Below are positions 24,712-32,475 of a stretch of DNA of 64,000 bases, in pieces. How positions within the stretch are numbered: the first letter of the stretch is position 1; each line of letters begins with the position of its first letter. The DNA comes from Bacteroidales bacterium. GTDB lineage: Bacteria; Bacteroidota; Bacteroidia; Bacteroidales; F082. Both the position numbers and the translations under genes were made by a program. The stretch lies in assembly GCA_017466405.1 (NCBI GenBank), contig JAFTUF010000007.1, positions 1 to 64,000 on the forward strand, given 5' to 3'. The notes under the pieces are model-generated. The model had not been told where the DNA came from. It did not search any database and saw nothing but the letters and a program-made list of their open reading frames with translations.

Positions 24712-25173
24712 ATGAAGAATATGGATAGGGAAGAGGCTTTGAAGAAATTATTGCATTATTGTAATTATCAGGATAGGTGTGAGAAAGAGATAGTTACGAA
24801 GTTAAATTCTTTTGAATTGGAAGAATCCGACAAACGATTCGTTCTTGAATTTCTTCGTGAAGAAGGTTTCGTTAATGATGAGCGTTATTGTCGTTCTTAC
24901 GTAAAAAGCAAGTTGAATCTCAAGAAATGGGGTGTCAATAAGATAAAGCTTTCTTTGATTGCTAAAGGTGTTGGTAAAGAAATAATCGATGCTGTTCTTT
25001 CTGAGATCGATAGAGATTCATATAAAGAAGAACTTGTGAATCTTTTGAGAAATAAGAAGATAGAAGAGAGCGATCCTTATAAGCGTAGGGCAAAACTCAT
25101 TCGATATGCAATGAGCAAAGGATATTCATATTCTGAAATTATTGAGGCGATAGACTTGGGAATTGAAAACTGA
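24712..25173 (+). CDS. recX: RecX-family regulator of RecA
   Basis: 153-aa RecX. Three-helix repeats are visible: REEALKKLLHYCNYQDRCEKEI, then FLREEGFVNDERYCRSYV (family signature), KWGVNKIKLSLIAKGV, and YKRRAKLIRYAMSKGYSYSEI at the end. RecX binds RecA filaments and limits recombination. It stands alone; recA is not adjacent. ATG 24712 or 24721 are both possible. The stop TGA lies inside an AATTGAAAACTGAAAGTTG word array, so the final residues IEN derive from repeat DNA. Confidence 0.9.
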   Translation: MKNMDREEALKKLLHYCNYQDRCEKEIVTKLNSFELEESDKRFVLEFLREEGFVNDERYCRSYVKSKLNLKKWGVNKIKLSLIAKGVGKEIIDAVLSEIDRDSYKEELVNLLRNKKIEESDPYKRRAKLIRYAMSKGYSYSEIIEAIDLGIEN

Positions 25174-25199
25174 AAGTTGAAAATTGAAAGTTGAAAATC
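25158..25199. repeat. Period-7 array TTGAAAA/CTGAAAG at the recX end
   Basis: ATTGAAAACTGAAAGTTGAA and following copies in seven-base steps, beginning inside the last recX codons. Confidence 0.85.
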
Positions 25200-25236
25200 T
25201 TGGCACGTATTTTCTCTTTTGATTTGAAAAAAATCT

Positions 25237-25266
25237 TTGAATCGTGATTTTTTTTCTTTAGATTTG
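25237..25266 (+). promoter_or_regulatory. Promoter of the purine permease gene
   Basis: TTG 25237-25239 (preceded by T), TAGATTTG 25259-25266, spacer exactly 19 bp. Leader about 43 nt, too short for a purine riboswitch. Confidence 0.8.
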
Positions 25267-25315
25267 TACCCGTTAATTTTACAAGGACAATTATTGTATA
25301 ACTAAAACTATTATT

Positions 25316-26608
25316 ATGTTAAACAAATTATTCGGTTTCGACCCAATGAAGCACAATCTCCGTACTGAGATTGTCGCAGGTATCACAACCTTCCTAACTA
25401 TGTCTTACATCTTGGCAGTGAATCCGTCGATGTTTTCTATTCTTGACGGAATGCCTGCTGGTGCTGTCTTCACAACCACTGCTCTCGCAGCTTTAGTTGG
25501 TACTCTTGCAATGGCGCTTTTAGCTAAGCTGCCATTTGGTCTCGCCCCTGGAATGGGACTCAACGCATTCTTCGTATTCTCTGTATGTCTCGGAATGGGA
25601 TACTCGTGGCAGTTCGCTCTGACAGCAGTTTTTATCGAAGGTATCTTATTCATAATAATGACAATAACAAACATACGCGAAGCTATCGTTAATGCTATTC
25701 CTAAGAATCTGCGTTATGCTATAGGCTCAGGTATCGGTCTCTTCATAGCCTTTATCGGTATGCAAAACGCCGGTATCATCGTTAAAGATGATGCTACACT
25801 CGTAGCTCTCGGTGACATCACTTCTGGAACAGCACTTCTCGCTATGATTGGTCTCGTCATTACAGCTGTGTTATATATATTAAAGGTGAAAGGCGCTATG
25901 CTGATTGGTATCCTCGCAACAACAGTGATTGGTATCCCAATGGGAATCACCGAGTTCAAAGGCATCGTCTCGGCTCCAGAATCTATAGCTCCAATATTCT
26001 GCAAATTTGAATGGGATAATATCTTCACTCTCGATATGCTCGTCATCGTCTTCACATTCCTCTTCATAGACTTGTTCGACACCGTTGGAACTCTCGTCGG
26101 CGTTTGTACCAAAGCCAAGATGATTGACGAAAACGGTCGTATCCCAAAACTGAAACAAGCTTTCATGGCTGACGCTATCGCTACAACAGCCGGCGCTATG
26201 TTAGGTACATCAACAACAACAACATACGTCGAAAGTGCTGCCGGCGTGACCCAAGGCGGCCGTACAGGTGTTACAGCTTTCGTTATTGCCTGCTGCTTCG
26301 CTATAGCAATGTTCTTCTCACCATTATTCCTCTCAGTGCCAGGAGCTGCTACAGCACCAGTGCTTATCATAGTAGGTATGATGATGTTGGAACCAGTACG
26401 TAACATCGACTTCGACGACGCAACAGAAGCAATACCAAGTTTCATCTGCCTCGTTATGATGCCTCTCGCTTATTCAATCTCAGCAGGTATCCTTCTCGGC
26501 ATGATTTCTTACGTTGTTATCAACTTAATATCAGGTAACTATAAGAAACTGACACCTGCGATGTATATATTAGCGGTGTTGTTTATTTTGAAATACATAT
26601 TTATATAG
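25316..26608 (+). CDS. AzgA-type NCS2 purine permease
   Basis: 430-aa polytopic membrane protein of the AzgA/GhxP branch of NCS2 (adenine, guanine, hypoxanthine uptake). The N-terminal AGITTFLTMSYILAVNP, the pore motif FGLAPGMGLNAFF, FLFIDLFDTVGTLVG and GTSTTTTYVESAAGV are typical. About 12-14 membrane segments; full length. It is a single-gene transcript between a perfect promoter and a strong hairpin terminator. The exact purine cannot be told from sequence. Confidence 0.92.
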   Translation: MLNKLFGFDPMKHNLRTEIVAGITTFLTMSYILAVNPSMFSILDGMPAGAVFTTTALAALVGTLAMALLAKLPFGLAPGMGLNAFFVFSVCLGMGYSWQFALTAVFIEGILFIIMTITNIREAIVNAIPKNLRYAIGSGIGLFIAFIGMQNAGIIVKDDATLVALGDITSGTALLAMIGLVITAVLYILKVKGAMLIGILATTVIGIPMGITEFKGIVSAPESIAPIFCKFEWDNIFTLDMLVIVFTFLFIDLFDTVGTLVGVCTKAKMIDENGRIPKLKQAFMADAIATTAGAMLGTSTTTTYVESAAGVTQGGRTGVTAFVIACCFAIAMFFSPLFLSVPGAATAPVLIIVGMMMLEPVRNIDFDDATEAIPSFICLVMMPLAYSISAGILLGMISYVVINLISGNYKKLTPAMYILAVLFILKYIFI

Positions 26609-26642
26609 TCTGAAGGCTAAAGACGAAAGTCAAAAGGTAGAG

Positions 26643-26695
26643 ATGCATCAATCGCACATTAAAAATTAACGATGTGTGATTGATGCATTTTTTTT
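26643..26695 (+). terminator. Strong terminator after the purine permease
   Basis: ATGCATCAATCGCACAT (26643-26659) pairs with ATGTGTGATTGATGCAT (26672-26688; one G-T pair), followed by eight T. It is nested in a larger element whose arms are GGTAGAGATGCATC and GATGCATCTCTACC (26636-26713). Confidence 0.8.
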
Positions 26696-26700
26696 GTTTG

Positions 26701-26836
26701 ATGCATCTCTACCCTCGGCGACTTGGTGACTTGGAGACTTGGTGACTCAAAATGTCCGTGGACAAAGTCTGTTGTCCGTTGACCGTTGTCTGTTGACAAA
26801 AAAATATTGTTGAGACAATATTTTTTTTATCTTTGC
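26701..26836. repeat. Left direct repeat flanking the ORF6N gene
   Basis: Contains CATCTCTACCCTCGG, period-8 GACTTGGT words, GTCCGTGGACAAAG, GTCCGTT words and the hairpin-promoter unit ending TATCTTTGC. Nearly the same sequence recurs at 27997-28139, on the other side of the ORF6N gene; the last ~95 bp are almost identical. Confidence 0.85.
26807..26835 (+). promoter_or_regulatory. Promoter of the ORF6N gene, overlapping a hairpin
   Basis: TTG 26807-26809, TATCTTTG 26828-26835, spacer 18 bp. The -33 TTG is in the left arm of the hairpin AAATATTG-TTGAGA-CAATATTT (26802-26823) that is followed by T5. Confidence 0.6.
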
Positions 26837-26862
26837 CATGAGAAACAAAAATTAGTAATTGT

Positions 26863-27888
26863 ATGAAACATGGTAACAATTTGAAAGACCTTATTTACGT
26901 AGTTCGCGGGGTGCAGGTAATGCTTGATGCCGATTTAGCATTAATATATGGTTATACAACAAGAACGTTTAACCAACAGGTAAAAAACAATATCGAGAAA
27001 TTTGATGACGATTTTAGATTTCAGCTGACCAAGGATGAATATCATGAAATTCTCAAATCAAAAGAGACGGCAAGAGAACGAAATATAAATCTTTACAAAC
27101 CAAACGATGAAAATAATCAGGACAACTTGATATCAAAAAAATTGACATCAAATTGGGGTGGAACGAGAAAACTTCCATTCGCTTTTACAGAACAAGGTAT
27201 TTATATGCTTATGACAGTCCTAAAAGGTGAAATGGCTATCAAACAAAGTAAAGCTCTGATAAGAACCTTCAAAGAGATGAAAGATTTTTTAGTCGATAAC
27301 AGGTACATAATAGGAGCTGGCGAATTGTTGCGACTTTCAATACAAAATTCTAGAAACACAAATGATATCGCAGAAATCAAAGAAATAATGGTTACTAAAT
27401 CCGAGTTGGCAAAGGTAATACAAAACTTTTCAAACATTGAGATTCGACGAGAATACCTTATACTAAACGGAAAGACTGTAGAAGCTAATATGGCTTATAG
27501 CGATATATACAAAACTGCAAAACGAACAATACATATTATTGACAATTACATTGGTATTAAAACATTAGCATTACTTAAAGATGTAAAATGTAATGTTGAA
27601 ATAACAATCTTTAGTGACAATATTGGTCATGGCTTACACCAATGCGATTATAACGATTTTCACAAACAATATCCGAATGTCAAGATTCTATTACGTAAAA
27701 CATGCGGCATTTATCATGATAGATATATAATTATAGATTACGAATCTGAAGACGAAAGAATATATCACTGTGGCTCTTCATCAAAAGATGCCGGCAATAA
27801 AGTAATGAGTATCACTGAAGTTTATGACCGTCAAGTGTATCGCCAAATAATAGACACTTTGTCTAATAATCCTATTCTTCCTTTATAA
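26863..27888 (+). CDS. ORF6N-domain protein with PLD-like C-terminal domain
   Basis: 341 aa. The N-terminal ~125 residues form an ORF6N/KilA-N-type DNA-binding domain (YVVRGVQVMLDADLALIYG, TRTFNQQVKNN, FTEQGIYMLMTVLKG), a domain of phage and poxvirus origin. The C-terminal half resembles a phospholipase-D-like fold with one HxR/K-type motif HDRYIIID (about residue 284) and a later GSSSKDAG; the usual HxK lysine is replaced by Arg. Proteins with this combination are common, strain-variable accessory genes in Bacteroidota. The gene lies alone between long direct repeats that carry its promoter, so it looks like an inserted or duplicated cassette. Function unknown; a nucleic-acid-linked role in phage conflict is only a guess. 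Confidence 0.78.
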   Translation: MKHGNNLKDLIYVVRGVQVMLDADLALIYGYTTRTFNQQVKNNIEKFDDDFRFQLTKDEYHEILKSKETARERNINLYKPNDENNQDNLISKKLTSNWGGTRKLPFAFTEQGIYMLMTVLKGEMAIKQSKALIRTFKEMKDFLVDNRYIIGAGELLRLSIQNSRNTNDIAEIKEIMVTKSELAKVIQNFSNIEIRREYLILNGKTVEANMAYSDIYKTAKRTIHIIDNYIGIKTLALLKDVKCNVEITIFSDNIGHGLHQCDYNDFHKQYPNVKILLRKTCGIYHDRYIIIDYESEDERIYHCGSSSKDAGNKVMSITEVYDRQVYRQIIDTLSNNPILPL

Positions 27889-27996
27889 AATGTATTAATT
27901 ATTGCAAAACCTAAAAACCTTAGCATCTTAGTAACTCTGAATCTCAAATCTGAGACGCATCAATTACATATTTCTCATTTATTTAGGTGTAATAGA

Positions 27997-28139
27997 TACA
28001 TCTCTACCCTCGGTGACTCGGTGACTTGGCGACTCGGCGACTTGGTGACTCAAAATGTCCGTGGACAAAGTTTGTTGTCCGTTGACTGTTGTCTGTTGAC
28101 AAAAAAATATTGTTGAGACAATATTTTTTTTATCTTTGC
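27997..28139. repeat. Right direct repeat flanking the ORF6N gene
   Basis: Second copy of 26701-26836 with extra GACTCGGC-type 8-bp words; it ends in the identical hairpin-promoter unit, which now serves prfB. The region 27889-27996 contains AAAACCTTAGCATCTTAG words and a GAGACGCATCAATTACA...TGTAAT palindrome related to the one at 60146-60198. Confidence 0.85.
28110..28138 (+). promoter_or_regulatory. Promoter of prfB, copy of the ORF6N promoter
   Basis: TTG 28110-28112, TATCTTTG 28131-28138, spacer 18 bp; hairpin AAATATTG/CAATATTT at 28105-28126 overlaps the -33 element. Confidence 0.6.
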
Positions 28140-28166
28140 AAATCAATAATTTTTAATCAAAACACG

Positions 28167-29277
28167 ATGATAACAATAGAAAACTGCAAAGAGTTAAGTA
28201 AGAGGATTGAATCATTGAGGAGGTATCTTTGACATCGACGGTAAGTTGATGCAGATTAAAGAATTAGATGAACAAACTAATGCCGACGGTTTCTGGGACG
28301 ATCCTAAGGCTGGTAAAGTCATCATGCGTAAGTTACGCGACGTGAAGAGCTGGGTGACAGCATACGATGAAATAATAAAAGCCAACGACGACCTCGGCGT
28401 TCTTTTCGAGTTTGCCAAAGAAGGTGAAGCAGAAGAAGAGGAAGTCGATAAACAATATGAAACCACCATTCAACTTGTTGAAGATTTAGAATTTAGAAAT
28501 ATGCTTCACGAAGAAGCCGACCAGATGAGTTGCGTCTTGAAGATTAACTCTGGCGCTGGCGGCACCGAGTCGCAGGACTGGGCCCAGATGCTTATGCGTA
28601 TGTATCTTCGTTATGCCGAGTCGCACGGCTATAAGGTGAGAATAAGCAACTTGCTCGAAGGTGACGAAGCTGGTATCAAGACCGTCACTATGGAAATCGA
28701 CGGTGACTTCGCATACGGTTATCTCAAAGGTGAAAACGGCGTGCATCGTCTCGTCCGTGTCTCTCCTTACAACGCACAAGGCAAACGTATGACATCGTTC
28801 AGCTCCGTCTTCGTGACACCTCTTGTTGACGATTCTATTGAAGTCGTCATCGACCCATCGAAGATTTCTTGGGATACATTCCGCAGCGGTGGAGCAGGTG
28901 GTCAGAATGTTAACAAAGTCGAATCTGGTGTTCGTCTCCGTTATCAATACAAAGACCCTTATACAGGCGAGGAAGAGGAAATCCTCATCGAAAATACCGA
29001 GAGCCGCGACCAACCTAAGAACAGAGAAAATGCCATGCGTCTCTTGAAGTCACAACTCTATGATAAGGAACTTCAACATCGTATGGAAGAGAAGAATAAG
29101 ATCGAGGCTGGTAAGAAGAAGATAGAGTGGGGTTCTCAGATTCGCAGCTACGTCTTCGACGACCGCCGCGTGAAAGACCACAGAACAAACTATCAGTCGA
29201 GCAACGTACAAGGCGTGATGGACGGTAAGATAGATGAATTCATCAAAGCCTATCTGATGGAATTTGGACAAAAATAA
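28167..29277 (+). CDS. prfB: Peptide chain release factor 2, expressed by programmed +1 frameshift
   Basis: Reading starts at ATG 28167; 21 codons later the frame meets TGA (28230-28232) in the context AGGAGG-TAT-CTT-TGA-C. Shifting forward one base at CTT continues with GAC ATC GAC into the long frame, giving about 369 aa in total. The GGQ loop SGGAGGQNVNKVESG that triggers peptide release is present. The SPF stop-codon-recognition tripeptide reads SPY (VRVSPYNAQG). RF2 reads UGA and UAA, and its own in-frame UGA makes the frameshift an autoregulatory switch. A translation starting at 28246 or 28249 alone would miss the N-terminus. Confidence 0.95.
28218..28233 (+). promoter_or_regulatory. 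prfB: prfB frameshift site
   Basis: AGGAGG (28218-28223) three bases before CTT-TGA-C (28227-28233). This is the canonical arrangement: an internal Shine-Dalgarno sequence, slippery CUU and the UGA stop read slowly when RF2 is scarce. Confidence 0.95.
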
Positions 29278-29285
29278 ATTTGTAG

Positions 29286-29310
29286 GGACGTATAGCATAC
29301 GTCCTTATTT
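29286..29310 (+). terminator. GTAGGGACG-family hairpin after prfB
   Basis: GGACGTAT (29286-29293) pairs with ATACGTCC (29297-29304) over AGC, followed by TTATTTT. It begins 8 bp after the prfB stop and separates it from cstA. Confidence 0.65.
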
Positions 29311-29326
29311 TGTAAATAAATAAACT

Positions 29327-30739
29327 ATGGTAACATTTTCAATAGCATTAATAGTCCTTGTATTAGGATATGTCATTTACGGAAGATATATCAGCCGTAT
29401 GTTCGGTGCTGATGAGAAACGTCAGACTCCGGCCATAACAAAAAATGATGGCGTCGATTACATCGTGATGCCTACATGGAAAATCTTCATGATTCAGTTC
29501 TTGAACATCGCAGGACTCGGTCCTATCTTCGGCGCCATCATGGGAGCCAAGTTCGGCACATCGTCATATCTATGGATTGTCTTCGGAACCATTTTCGCCG
29601 GTGCCGTCCACGACTATCTCTCTGGTATGGTGTCGATGCGCAACGAGGGTGCGAGTCTCCCTCAGATAGTAGGTAAATATCTCGGCAAGAGAACAGAGAA
29701 AGTGATGATAATATTCACCTTGTTATTGATGGTTCTCGTTGTAGCTGTCTTCGTCTTACAACCGGCACAACTCATCGCCAATATGACACCTGCTAAACTC
29801 AACGTATATTTCTGGGTCGTGGTGATATTCGCCTATTATCTCATAGCTACAATTTTACCTATCGACAAAGTCATCGGTAATATCTATCCTCTCTTCGGAG
29901 GAGCCTTGATGTTCATGGCTATAGGAATACTCGTGATGTTGTTTGTCAAACAGCCAGATCTTCCTGAGATGTGGAATGGCTTCGGAACAAAATATGAAGC
30001 CGGACCGATATTTCCTATGATGTTCATCTCTATCGCCTGCGGCGCTATCAGCGGTTTCCACGCTACACAGTCGCCTCTCATGGCACGTTGCATCAAGAAC
30101 GAAAAACACGGACGTCCTGTTTTTTACGGTGCTATGGTAGTAGAAGGCATCGTCGCTTTGATATGGGCTGCAGCGGCAACAACGTTCTTCCAAGAAAACG
30201 GATCTGACTTCACCGCTGCTCAAGTCGTTGACTTCATCTGTAAAGACTGGCTCGGAATGTTAGGCGGTATCTTGGCGATACTTGGTGTCATAGCAGCGCC
30301 TATCACTTCTGGCGACACTGCCATGCGCTCGGCACGTCTTATCCTCGCCGATATGCTCCACATGGAACAGAAAAGCATCTCTAAGAGATTATTACTCTGC
30401 GCACCTTTGTTTGTGGCATCATTGGGAATACTCATCTTCAGCATCATCAACGCCGACGGTTTCACAATAATATGGCGTTATTTCTCATGGTGCAATCAGA
30501 CTCTTGCGGTATTCACCCTTTGGGCTATAACGGTTTATCTCGTCCTTGAAAAGAAAAACTACTTCGTGACACTCTTGCCAGCTTTGTTTATGACATGTGT
30601 CGTCACGACATATATCTGTGTGGCACCGGAAGGATTCAGACTTAACGAGACGATAGCTTATATCATCGGAGGTGTTGCTACAATGACAGCTGTCGTTTGG
30701 TTTATAAGTTGGAAAAAGAAAAACGCACCTGTGTTATGA
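29327..30739 (+). CDS. cstA: CstA-family carbon starvation/peptide or pyruvate transporter
   Basis: 470-aa polytopic membrane protein of the CstA family. Signature stretches are GYVIYGRYISRMFG, PTWKIFMIQFLNIAGLGPIFGAIMG-like sequence near residues 47-72, AGAVHDYLSGMVSMR, GAISGFHATQSPLMARC and ITSGDTAMRSARLILAD. It is shorter than E. coli CstA (about 700 aa) but matches the compact form found in anaerobes. Family members import pyruvate or peptides under starvation; which applies here is unknown. No sensor kinase is adjacent. Confidence 0.9.
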   Translation: MVTFSIALIVLVLGYVIYGRYISRMFGADEKRQTPAITKNDGVDYIVMPTWKIFMIQFLNIAGLGPIFGAIMGAKFGTSSYLWIVFGTIFAGAVHDYLSGMVSMRNEGASLPQIVGKYLGKRTEKVMIIFTLLLMVLVVAVFVLQPAQLIANMTPAKLNVYFWVVVIFAYYLIATILPIDKVIGNIYPLFGGALMFMAIGILVMLFVKQPDLPEMWNGFGTKYEAGPIFPMMFISIACGAISGFHATQSPLMARCIKNEKHGRPVFYGAMVVEGIVALIWAAAATTFFQENGSDFTAAQVVDFICKDWLGMLGGILAILGVIAAPITSGDTAMRSARLILADMLHMEQKSISKRLLLCAPLFVASLGILIFSIINADGFTIIWRYFSWCNQTLAVFTLWAITVYLVLEKKNYFVTLLPALFMTCVVTTYICVAPEGFRLNETIAYIIGGVATMTAVVWFISWKKKNAPVL

Positions 30740-30756
30740 TAAACATGTGGAGGCGC

Positions 30757-30791
30757 GTCAACATTACCTGTGAAAAATAAGCAATGTTGAC
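30757..30791 (+). terminator. Hairpin after cstA
   Basis: GTCAACATT (30757-30765) pairs with AATGTTGAC (30783-30791); weaker outer pairing adds GGCGC with CACGTCT. No T-run follows, so termination is uncertain. It has the GAGGCG/CGTCTC arms of the palindrome family. Confidence 0.45.
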
Positions 30792-30819
30792 ACGTCTCTG
30801 TGTCAATAAATTGTGCATT

Positions 30820-32298
30820 ATGAATTATGAATTGAATAAAGATTTTGTAAATGCGCATCTTAACGATGATGTCAATAAGCTGGCGTTATCGAAATTTCCT
30901 GAAGATATTGATAAACAATTTGTCATACGACAGATACAAGCGAGGCAGCTTCTGAAAAAGAAGTTGCCTTCTTGGTCTGAAAACGACGAATTGCTCTTTC
31001 CAAGACGTCTCTCTCTTGAACAATGTTCCTCCGAATTAACAGCAAGATATAAATCATTTCTGACCACGAATCCACACGAATCCACACGAATAGAGATTAG
31101 TGTCGATTCGCGTAAATTAGTGGACGAAACAAAGACCACGAATCCACACGAATCCCCACGAAAGATTAGTGCCGATTCGTGTCAATTAGTGGACGAAACC
31201 AAGACCACGAATCCACACGAATCCACACGAACTGATATTAGTGCCGATTCGTGTCAATTAGTGGACCGAACCAAGACCACGAATCCACACGAATCCACAC
31301 GAAAGATTAGTGCCGATTCGCGTCAATTAGTGGACGAAACCAAGACCTTAGTGGACCTCACTGGTGGTATGGGTGTCGATACTTCTTTTCTCTCTGACAA
31401 TTTCGATGAGACGATTTATGTTGAATCTCAAGAAGAACTCTGTGAGTTGACACGACATAATTTTAAAGTTTTGGGAAAGAATATCACCGTCGTTAATGAT
31501 AAGGCAGAAGACTTTCTTGAACGCTGCCCCGAAGTAGATTGTATCTATTTAGACCCAGCACGCCGCGATGAATACGGTCGCAAGATGGTATCTCTTCATG
31601 ACTGTAGCCCCGATGCCGCTGAACTTCAAGACTTACTATTGAAGAAAGCAAAGACCGTGATGATAAAACTCTCTCCTATGCTCGACATCGACATTATCAA
31701 GAAAGAGTTAAAAAATATTAAGGAGATACATATCGTTGCGGTGAGAAACGAATGTAAAGAGGTGCTTGTGGTTTTAAGACAACAGACAACAGACAACGGA
31801 CAACAGACTTCATCCAAAGTTTGCCCACAACTTATAACAAAAGACCTTCGCGAAGACTGGAATTTTACCTTCACCGAAGATGAAGAACATCAGGCTCAGT
31901 GGACTTTAGCTGATTCGATAGGAAAATATCTCTACGAACCTGGCGTCGCCTGTATGAAAGCAGCGTGCTTTAAACTGTTGTCGCAACGTTTCAATTTGAA
32001 TAAGTTACATAGAAACAGTCATCTATATACTTCCGATGAATTAGTTGCTGATTTTCCAGGAAGAATCTTTGAAGTTATAGGCGTATTCCCATTCGATAAA
32101 AAGATAAAGAATAACTGCTCTCAACTTACGGCTCAAAGTTCAAAAGCCAGCATTGCGGTGCGTAACTTCCCGTTGATAGCTGAGCAGCTACGAAAACAAC
32201 TCGGCTTCAAAGATGGTGATGATCTCTATATCTTTGGAACAACCACGAAAGGAGATAAGAAAGTCGTTATAGTGACGATGAAAATTAATAATGTCTAG
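30820..32298 (+). CDS. THUMP-like class I SAM methyltransferase with in-frame repeat block
   Basis: About 492 aa. The SAM-binding motif I is VDLTGGMGVDTSFLS (just after residue 180), with motif IV IYLDPARRDEYGRKM and a C-terminal THUMP-like part (LADFPGRIFEV-type sequence, DLYIFGTT). This architecture matches the Bacteroidota THUMP-like methyltransferases, which probably modify RNA. Between the N-terminal helical region and motif I lies a block of four 23-24-residue repeats (about residues 82-175: TTNPHEST...ISADSCQLVDETK) absent from the family. A smaller insertion RQQTTDNGQQTSS sits near residue 323. The ATG used lies in an ATGAATTATGAATTG word array, so the exact start is uncertain. Confidence 0.85.
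   Translation: MNYELNKDFVNAHLNDDVNKLALSKFPEDIDKQFVIRQIQARQLLKKKLPSWSENDELLFPRRLSLEQCSSELTARYKSFLTTNPHESTRIEISVDSRKLVDETKTTNPHESPRKISADSCQLVDETKTTNPHESTRTDISADSCQLVDRTKTTNPHESTRKISADSRQLVDETKTLVDLTGGMGVDTSFLSDNFDETIYVESQEELCELTRHNFKVLGKNITVVNDKAEDFLERCPEVDCIYLDPARRDEYGRKMVSLHDCSPDAAELQDLLLKKAKTVMIKLSPMLDIDIIKKELKNIKEIHIVAVRNECKEVLVVLRQQTTDNGQQTSSKVCPQLITKDLREDWNFTFTEDEEHQAQWTLADSIGKYLYEPGVACMKAACFKLLSQRFNLNKLHRNSHLYTSDELVADFPGRIFEVIGVFPFDKKIKNNCSQLTAQSSKASIAVRNFPLIAEQLRKQLGFKDGDDLYIFGTTTKGDKKVVIVTMKINNV
31062..31343 (+). repeat. Four in-frame 72/69/72/69 bp tandem repeats inside the methyltransferase gene
   Basis: Units begin at 31062, 31134, 31203 and 31275 with GACCACGAATCCACACGAA and end in ATTAGTGGACGAAAC. 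All lengths are multiples of three. The words CACGAATC, GATTAGTG and GATTCGCG are shared, on one strand or the other, with the intergenic repeat at 13241-13738. Confidence 0.92.
31778..31808 (+). repeat. In-frame GACAACA/GACAACG 7-bp words in the methyltransferase gene
   Basis: Four copies of GACAACR in seven-base steps; the reverse complement of the GTTGTCY words found in spacers at 20757 and 26765. Confidence 0.8.
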
Positions 32299-32417
32299 AG
32301 CGGAAACTCAAATATATTCAGTCACACGTCCTTGTGACTCTACTTGAGATTCTGTAATTTTCAACTTTCAACTTTCATTTTTCAGCTATTAACTATAAAC
32401 AATACACCAATTTTTTC

Positions 32418-32425
32418 TATCTTTG
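32418..32425 (+). promoter_or_regulatory. -7 element for the CBS/CorC gene
   Basis: TATCTTTG, 50 bp before the start. Upstream spacer 32299-32400 has a GTCACA/TGTGAC hairpin (32331-32348) and CAACTTT words. Confidence 0.5.
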
Positions 32426-32475
32426 GACAATATTATTTTTAAACTTTTGTTAACAATAAAAACAACACAATTTTA

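Noticed and set aside
25267-25315. Purine riboswitch in front of the permease gene
   Set aside because: The leader is only about 43 nt and shows neither the three-way junction nor the conserved loops.
25714-26445. Long minus-strand frame inside the purine permease gene
   Set aside because: It mirrors the codon pattern of a clear membrane transporter and has no family features, start signal or promoter.
26863-27888. Toxin-antitoxin pair at the ORF6N gene
   Set aside because: Only one gene is present between the repeats; no small partner frame with its own start is visible on either strand.
28167-28232. prfB as a pseudogene with an early in-frame stop
   Set aside because: The stop lies in the exact programmed-frameshift context AGGAGG-TAT-CTT-TGA-C.
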